Shown: positions 58,828-64,000 of the stretch, one piece after another
Layout of the letters: each line of letters begins with the position of its first letter
How positions within the stretch are numbered: position 1 is the stretch's first letter
Source: Asterella californica
Taxonomy: Eukaryota > Streptophyta > Marchantiopsida > Marchantiales > Aytoniaceae
Direction of reading: 5' to 3'
Length of the DNA stretch: 64,000 nt
NCBI GenBank assembly: GCA_036924285.1
Contig: JAYKYS010000008.1
Coordinates: 23,607,001 to 23,671,000, forward strand
Position numbers and translations under genes: made by a program
The notes under the pieces: generated by a model
The model's database searches: none
What the model saw: the letters and a program-made list of their open reading frames with translations, nothing else
What the model was told of the DNA's origin: nothing

Positions 58828-58862
58828 TGAGGATGGAGGAAGTGAATATGCATGCAACATGA
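58828..58862 (+). repeat. Palindrome-B tail with the GTGAATATGCATGCAA box
   Basis: The 16-mer GTGAATATGCATGCAA (58842-58857) is identical at 61131-61146. Related boxes are GAATATGCAAGC at 4518 and CGAATATGCATG at 5689. It follows a decayed AACTCTTGAGGATGGAGGAA dyad. Confidence 0.65.
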
Positions 58863-61800
58863 ACTTTGGGCAGACGGAAAGAAGATGAAAAATGTATAAA
58901 AAAAGAAAAAAGCCTTGAAAAATGATGGACACGATAAATTCTAATGTTAGAATAAAAAAATATCTATTTTTCTAACTTATTTAGAAATATAGAGAAATAT
59001 TTTGTCATGAGTCTTCGCATGAGGCAGAAAGAAGATCAAAACTAGATCATGGTAATACAAATATAAATAAAAAACTTTTTATATTCAAAAAACCTTAACT
59101 ATTGTGGAAACAACATGTACTATAAACATATACAGTGGATTGTCGCAGTGACAACCGTCAAGGTTTGGAGACAGTTGCTTTCGGTTCCAATCCATAATCG
59201 CCTTACATGACAAGAAATAAAATAACTCTATAGCTAATTATCTCTGTGATAATCATTCATCAGGAGAAGCATAAATTCATTTTTGAAATGATCTAGAGGG
59301 GCTTGTTTTATATCTAACTTTCAATAAAGCCACCCAAAATGACACCTGATTGGTTTTGGTGTAAACTAAATCACACAAAAAACAAGATCTGAAATACAAA
59401 AAATGAGCTGAGCTCAGGTGATAATCTACGGCTTAATATATAATTAATGTATTACCCAAAACTTCAGGAAGGAGGAAGCGAATGTTTTCCAGTTTTCAGA
59501 ATATACTGGTTTGTTTCCGGAAACCACGGAACCTTCCTCTCTACACGTAACATCTCTACACTTCTCTGTCGCTAAGCAACCGTTTGTTTTGAAGTGAATT
59601 ACATATTGTAAATATCTAAATATACAGATGCCATTCTCTCAAGACAAGAGCATTTTGGGTTTAACAGTTCAGTTTCTTTGTTCATTGAAAGCTAACTCGT
59701 AAAATGAAGTACTGCTGGTTACCAGGACTATTTCTAGAGCCACGAGGGTTCAAAATAAAATTAAAAGTGTGGTGAGAATTGAAATTAACATATAATTAGA
59801 GTGTAACATGGAATCATGAGTCTTCACGCACACAATCATATTTTCAAAAGGAATAAACTATTGAGGATTTATGTATTAAGAAACATGAAATGTCTGTCTG
59901 AAAATTTTGAAATTATACTCTAATATGATCACCATGAGTATAACCTCTTGTAAGTCTGATATAATTTAACAAGAACAAGAGTATTTCAAAAATCTATTAT
60001 TTTGAGTAAATATTTCATCTATAAGAAATTTCAGTTGAAACTACTTATGTTGAATCGTATATTAGTTTAATATGCATACAAGTCGAGAGTCTAAGAAAAT
60101 GAGGAAAAAACGACAAACTACATACTCGAGAGAGAAATTCGAACATGTCATTGGTTTAAAAGAAAGGAAGAGAAATTGTTCTAATCGCGATAAACATATT
60201 TCTTTTCCACATGAGACTCTCCGACGTATATCTCTAGCACAATGAGACATTTTTGCTTACGGTTCTTGTTTACTATTATACTACTGTTGCTTCCATTGCT
60301 GCTGGAATGGCGAGGTTATGATTCTATTAATTACAACATAGGTATGTGTTGTTTGTCATATTTCGTCTTCTCTGTTCAGTGTTCAAACAGTCACAATATG
60401 CTCAACTTGTTGTGATCCACAACAAGACGAGATAGACTTAATTTTTGCATGAATTTCTCATTTTTCATCCGAGATTGCCCATTCCTGATCCAATATTGAG
60501 TTTTCATCACTTTTTCATTCTTACAGTATTTTGATTGCGCTTCTACAGTGGGTAGTTGGCATGATTTCTGTAATTTCTTTGTATAATTTTGATGAGGTTT
60601 GTGTAATATTATTCTCTGTTTACGATGTCTGTCATTATAATACAAAAATGTATAAGAAATTAGAGAAATCTAAGGTCAAAACTGATCATGTTGAGAATGC
60701 CGAAGTAATTGAGATCAACATGGACATCTTCATGAGACTAACGCAAGCGATCGAACCATGGAACTTTCACGAAAAAGCTAATGAGATGTATTGTTCGTGT
60801 GTTTTTATCGTGGAATTGTGTATAAGTGACAATACATAATTCTTCTGGTACACTCTATGTAACTTTGAACCGTTGAGCCAGAAGTGCGAGTATTTTGCCG
60901 TAAGCCACATTGTAACCTCATTACTATAGTGGAAAAGGTTTACAAGCGGATTAACGTTTACTCTCGTTGTATGTAGTGAGATATGGAATAGAGAGGGTGT
61001 TCAGTGGTGCAAGCAGACCCCAGCAGGCATCACCAATGGCCGTGGTCATTGGTGGTCATTGGTGGTGGTAAAAATACAGTCTTAACGTGGATTAATTCTT
61101 TTATGTAAACCTGATATTAACTTGCTCCAAGTGAATATGCATGCAAAATCCTCTCATTGATCATGTAACCCATAGAGAGATTTAACCTCAAAAGTATATT
61201 TACTTGTGATTTCAAATCTAACTATTATAAAATATGATTTATCTTAGTAAGAAAAGACAAACAAAACAAAGGTTCAATATACTTGCACCGTGGCATACTA
61301 TTCAGATACCACAAGTAGATATTATTTCCACTATGTAGACTACAGGTGTCTCACTTTAAACCTTCATGAACATCACAAGTATAATATTTCTCTCAAAAAA
61401 CTTTTGCAAATTGTAAGGTTGATATATGCTCCTTACAAGACGTTATGATCTTTTTCTGGAACTATATAGTTATAGTTATATAATACTTTTTTTTAAGATG
61501 AGGATGAAAACTTTTCAACTACATAGAATTTTTAATTTTTATTGTACTTGATAGATAGGTATAGACTTGACTAGATGATCGAATGATAAATATAATACGA
61601 ATTGACATCTCGAGAGCACAAAGAAACCAAAAAACATTGAAAAACCCCAAAACTTGACTGGAGATGAAGCTCCTATCTTAGAAACCTAATCCTAATTACT
61701 GAATTAAAATACATATACTCGGGAAAAGGCTTGCATCGTCATTTATCGGTACAGAAATATAATAAGAGTGACAAATGATAATGAAAAGAATTGGATCATT

Positions 61801-62809
61801 GGTTAAACATGTAAAGAAGTATATATATGCTCGTATTCTGTCCCACAAACCAACTTTTTTATGGTTAATTTGTTTGTATAATTTCTAAACTATAAATACT
61901 CCTGGTAACCAACAGTACAACATTTTGTGGGTTCACTGTTGGGGAGCAAAATTATCTAATCGGCAAACGGTTTTGTTGATTACACTTTCTCTCGATGATG
62001 GAATCTGTCAAGCAAAGATGGAAAGATGTCTAATAATGTTACAATTTGCAATTCATTTCAAAGTAAACAATTGAATATCGATTGAAAAATGTTCAGTCGA
62101 CAAAATCTATAGTTTCTTGAACCAAACAGAATCTTTTCTTCAAACCAAAGTACACGGGGAGGGGAAAAGGAGAATATTCCTGCTTTGCTTTTTATACCCG
62201 CTCTGGGGGTTTAAAGGTTCGAACACGAAGACATCTGTTTCAAAACCAGTGCAACTCAATAAAGCAACTCCCTATACTATATGTAAACGCATTATAAATC
62301 CCTCTTCTAGGTATATCAAACTTATCGTCAAGCATGAAATGAAATTACTGGTGGAAGACAAGAGCTGAACTTAATTTATTGTGGAAAGGGGTCAAATCTT
62401 ACACGCAAACAGATAACTAAGTATGCAACATGCTGAACTTATTAAGTAACCTTTTCGTAAAGAAAAGAGTTATGTCTGAATCTGCTCGTAACTCTCAGTA
62501 TGACTATTGTATATTAATTACAAAATAACTAAATTTTATACCTTAGTATATAATTTCACAAAACACTTAGATATTTCTTGATAATAGAAAGCAAGCAAAA
62601 GTTCTCAAGAGTTTAATCCTGTATATACTATACCTCCGAGACAAAAGTAAACTATTTTTGGCAACAAAATGGTTTTTTCTCACATCTCCAACATACATAC
62701 TCAGCAAAAACAATTCACAAACCATTATAACCGTTAATTATTCCACACTTCTACTGATTGTAGCTTTCCGCTTGGGATGCATATATATTCAAAAGTGATC
62801 ACCCTTGAT
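58863..62809. other. AT-rich intergenic, no gene seen
   Basis: A 102-aa ORF at 60531-60839 starts in a hydrophobic stretch and later has acidic helical sequence (KVKTDHVENAEVIEIN), but nothing identifies it. Apart from the palindrome-box repeats listed separately, only AT-rich low-complexity sequence is visible. Confidence 0.4.
61120..61150 (+). repeat. Second exact GTGAATATGCATGCAA box
   Basis: The box at 61131-61146 is identical to the one at 58842. It follows TTAACTTGCTCCAA, a worn version of the same preceding dyad. Confidence 0.6.
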
Positions 62810-62900
62810 TTATATATTCACCTTCTCCATCCAAATATGCAAGGGTTTAATTTATTACCTAACCCTTATTACAAAAAAGTTTAGATAATAAAATAAACTC
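62810..62900. repeat. Two-part palindrome copy (B remnant, ATATGC, A)
   Basis: CACCTTCTCCATCC and AATATGCAAGG are followed by A (62843-62898), TTTAATTTATTACCTAACCC against a decayed partner arm. Confidence 0.55.
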
Positions 62901-63258
62901 ACAATAAATTAATATATAAATTAATATATAAATTATTTAAAGTTCTCAGACTTGTATTTTTAGCGGTGTAGTAGTCTACTCATGCCTTATGGTTTATATC
63001 AGGGTTTCCTTCTGTTTCCAAACATGAGTTAATAATTAATATTTATAAAATTTTTCAATTCTTTTCATCCACTTGGTATATAATTTTTGTTTTAAATATT
63101 TTTCTGATAATAGCTAACAATCAAAAGTTCATAGAAATTCATAGAGCATGTATATTTGACATGTTTATTTGGTCACTAGTCATTTATGACCAAATCTTTC
63201 TTTGACATAGGGTTTGGTTATGAATAAAAGTTACCATTTGTTAGAAATCACAAAATCT

Positions 63259-63324
63259 GTTTTAGGTTTGTTATGTCATAATGTATTGTAAATACGATAC
63301 ATTATGACATAACAAACCCAAAAC
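63259..63324. repeat. Near-perfect 28-bp-arm hairpin next to the copia LTR
   Basis: Arms 63259-63287 and 63297-63324 are inverted copies with one or two mismatches, containing GTTTGTTATGTCATAATGTA, around a loop of about 9 nt. The hairpin ends directly beside the proposed LTR outer end. Confidence 0.8.
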
Positions 63325-63325
63325 A

Positions 63326-63615
63326 TGTTTATTCTGTTCTCCTCAATTCGCACGAAGCACATGTATGATGAGAACCAAGTGCATGCATTATTATAGAAAA
63401 ATTGATATTCTAAGAAGACTTTCCAAGAAGAGAGAGCGAAAAGAAAAGGAAGTAAAAAGAAATGAGAGGGTTCGTCTCTCCATGTATATATAGTGGAGGT
63501 GAGTAGAAGAGTAATCTTAATGGTGGGTTAGTCCTCTAATTAACTGTACGTAATAACCATAACTATCCGATTGGTATTAGCCGTCAATCGGTTAGAGCTT
63601 GGGGCTATATCAACA
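63326..63615 (-). repeat. 3' LTR of a Ty1/copia element (about 290 bp)
   Basis: On the minus strand it starts TGTTGATATAGCC directly after a purine-rich tract (GCTTGAAGGAGAG), the usual polypurine tract plus LTR junction. It ends near AATAAACA, giving TGTT..AACA ends. A minus-strand TATA box (CTATATATAC) lies near 63484-63494. The outer end at 63326 is provisional. Confidence 0.65.
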
Positions 63616-64000
63616 CTCTCCTTCAAGCTCGACTCTACATCCTGTACTCTTAGACAATGTATGAAAGCATCAAACTTATTTCTAAGCAATGCCTTAGTAA
63701 ATATATCTGCAACTTGATCTCATGTGCTCACCTAACTAAGCTCAATCTCTCTTGCAAGGACTTTCTCTATAATGAAATGATAGTGCACCTCAATGTGCTT
63801 CGTCCTAGCATGAAAAACATGATTACTAGCTAACTTCATAGTGCTACTGTTGTCAGCATATACAACAACATGATATGTACACGTAACCAATATCATATAG
63901 CAAACATCAGAGCCAAATCAAATTGTATGATGCGTTCATTGCTCCTCCGTACTCTGCTTCTGTGAATGACAAAGCAACAATAGGTTGCTTCTTAGAAGCC
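63616..64000 (-). pseudogene. Ty1/copia polyprotein 3' end (RNase H), runs off the window
   Basis: Minus-strand frames give the copia RNase H landmarks in order: SKKQPIVALSFTEAEY, DNSSTMKLASNHVFHARTKHIEVHYHFI, EKVLAREIELS, and QVADIFTKAL followed by FDAFIHCLRVQDVE just before the polypurine tract. In-frame stops (for example after NLIWL) and frame changes show decay. The rest of pol would lie beyond 64000. Confidence 0.85.

Noticed and set aside
1..64000. CRISPR arrays, bacterial-type operons, riboswitches and viral cassettes
   Set aside because: None were seen; the spliced genes, LTR elements and plant-type families indicate a eukaryotic nuclear region.

Overview
The window looks like nuclear DNA of a streptophyte plant. 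It has three intact intron-containing genes: a two-exon pectin methylesterase with a PMEI pro-region, a spliceosomal CTNNBL1 gene of eight exons, and a PELP1/RIX1-type ribosome-biogenesis gene of thirteen exons. These sit in long AT-rich repeat-laden DNA with Ty3/gypsy, Ty1/copia, SINE-like and TIR elements. Splice sites are GT-AG and introns are about 100-480 bp. A replitron-like HUH endonuclease relic and the absence of any recognisable angiosperm-specific gene make a bryophyte, streptophyte alga or lycophyte more likely than a flowering plant. That placement is inference.

Layout. 1-11.6 kb: AT-rich intergenic DNA with a strong 38-bp-arm hairpin (5.85 kb), dispersed palindromes, one SINE (10.0 kb, minus) and a degenerate TIR element (10.6 kb). 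11.7-13.7 kb: pectin methylesterase gene (+). 13.7-19.7 kb: AT-rich DNA with an LTR-like repeat that also occurs at 8.7 kb. 19.7-20.5 kb: a long-TIR element enclosing a decayed 5' end of 26S rDNA. 21-23 kb: unidentified coding remnant and a tRNA-like SINE head. 23.7-27.6 kb: two arrays of dyad-symmetric motifs. 28.5-29.2 kb: broken FCP1/NLI-type phosphatase domain. 35.1-37.9 kb (-): CTNNBL1. 40.6-46.2 kb (-): PELP1/RIX1-like gene. 47.7-48.0 kb: another TIR element of the 10.6/19.7 kb family. 50.2-52.8 kb (+): decayed HUH-endonuclease transposon with tandem repeats at its left end. 52.8-57.1 kb (-): Ty3/gypsy element with 5' LTR, extra zinc-knuckle ORF and gag-protease, truncated within RT and abutting the HUH gene. 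58-63 kb: AT-rich DNA with further palindromes. 63.3-64 kb (-): 3' end of a Ty1/copia element that runs off the window.

How the genes relate. CTNNBL1 (Prp19/CDC5-linked splicing) and PELP1/RIX1 (pre-60S maturation) are adjacent, co-oriented housekeeping genes about 2.6 kb apart. The pectin methylesterase acts in the cell wall and is unrelated. The rest is mobile-element debris. The most unusual items are the replitron-like HUH relic, the rDNA-carrying TIR element, the two-part palindrome family, and the arrays of palindromic GAG-NN-CTC motifs.
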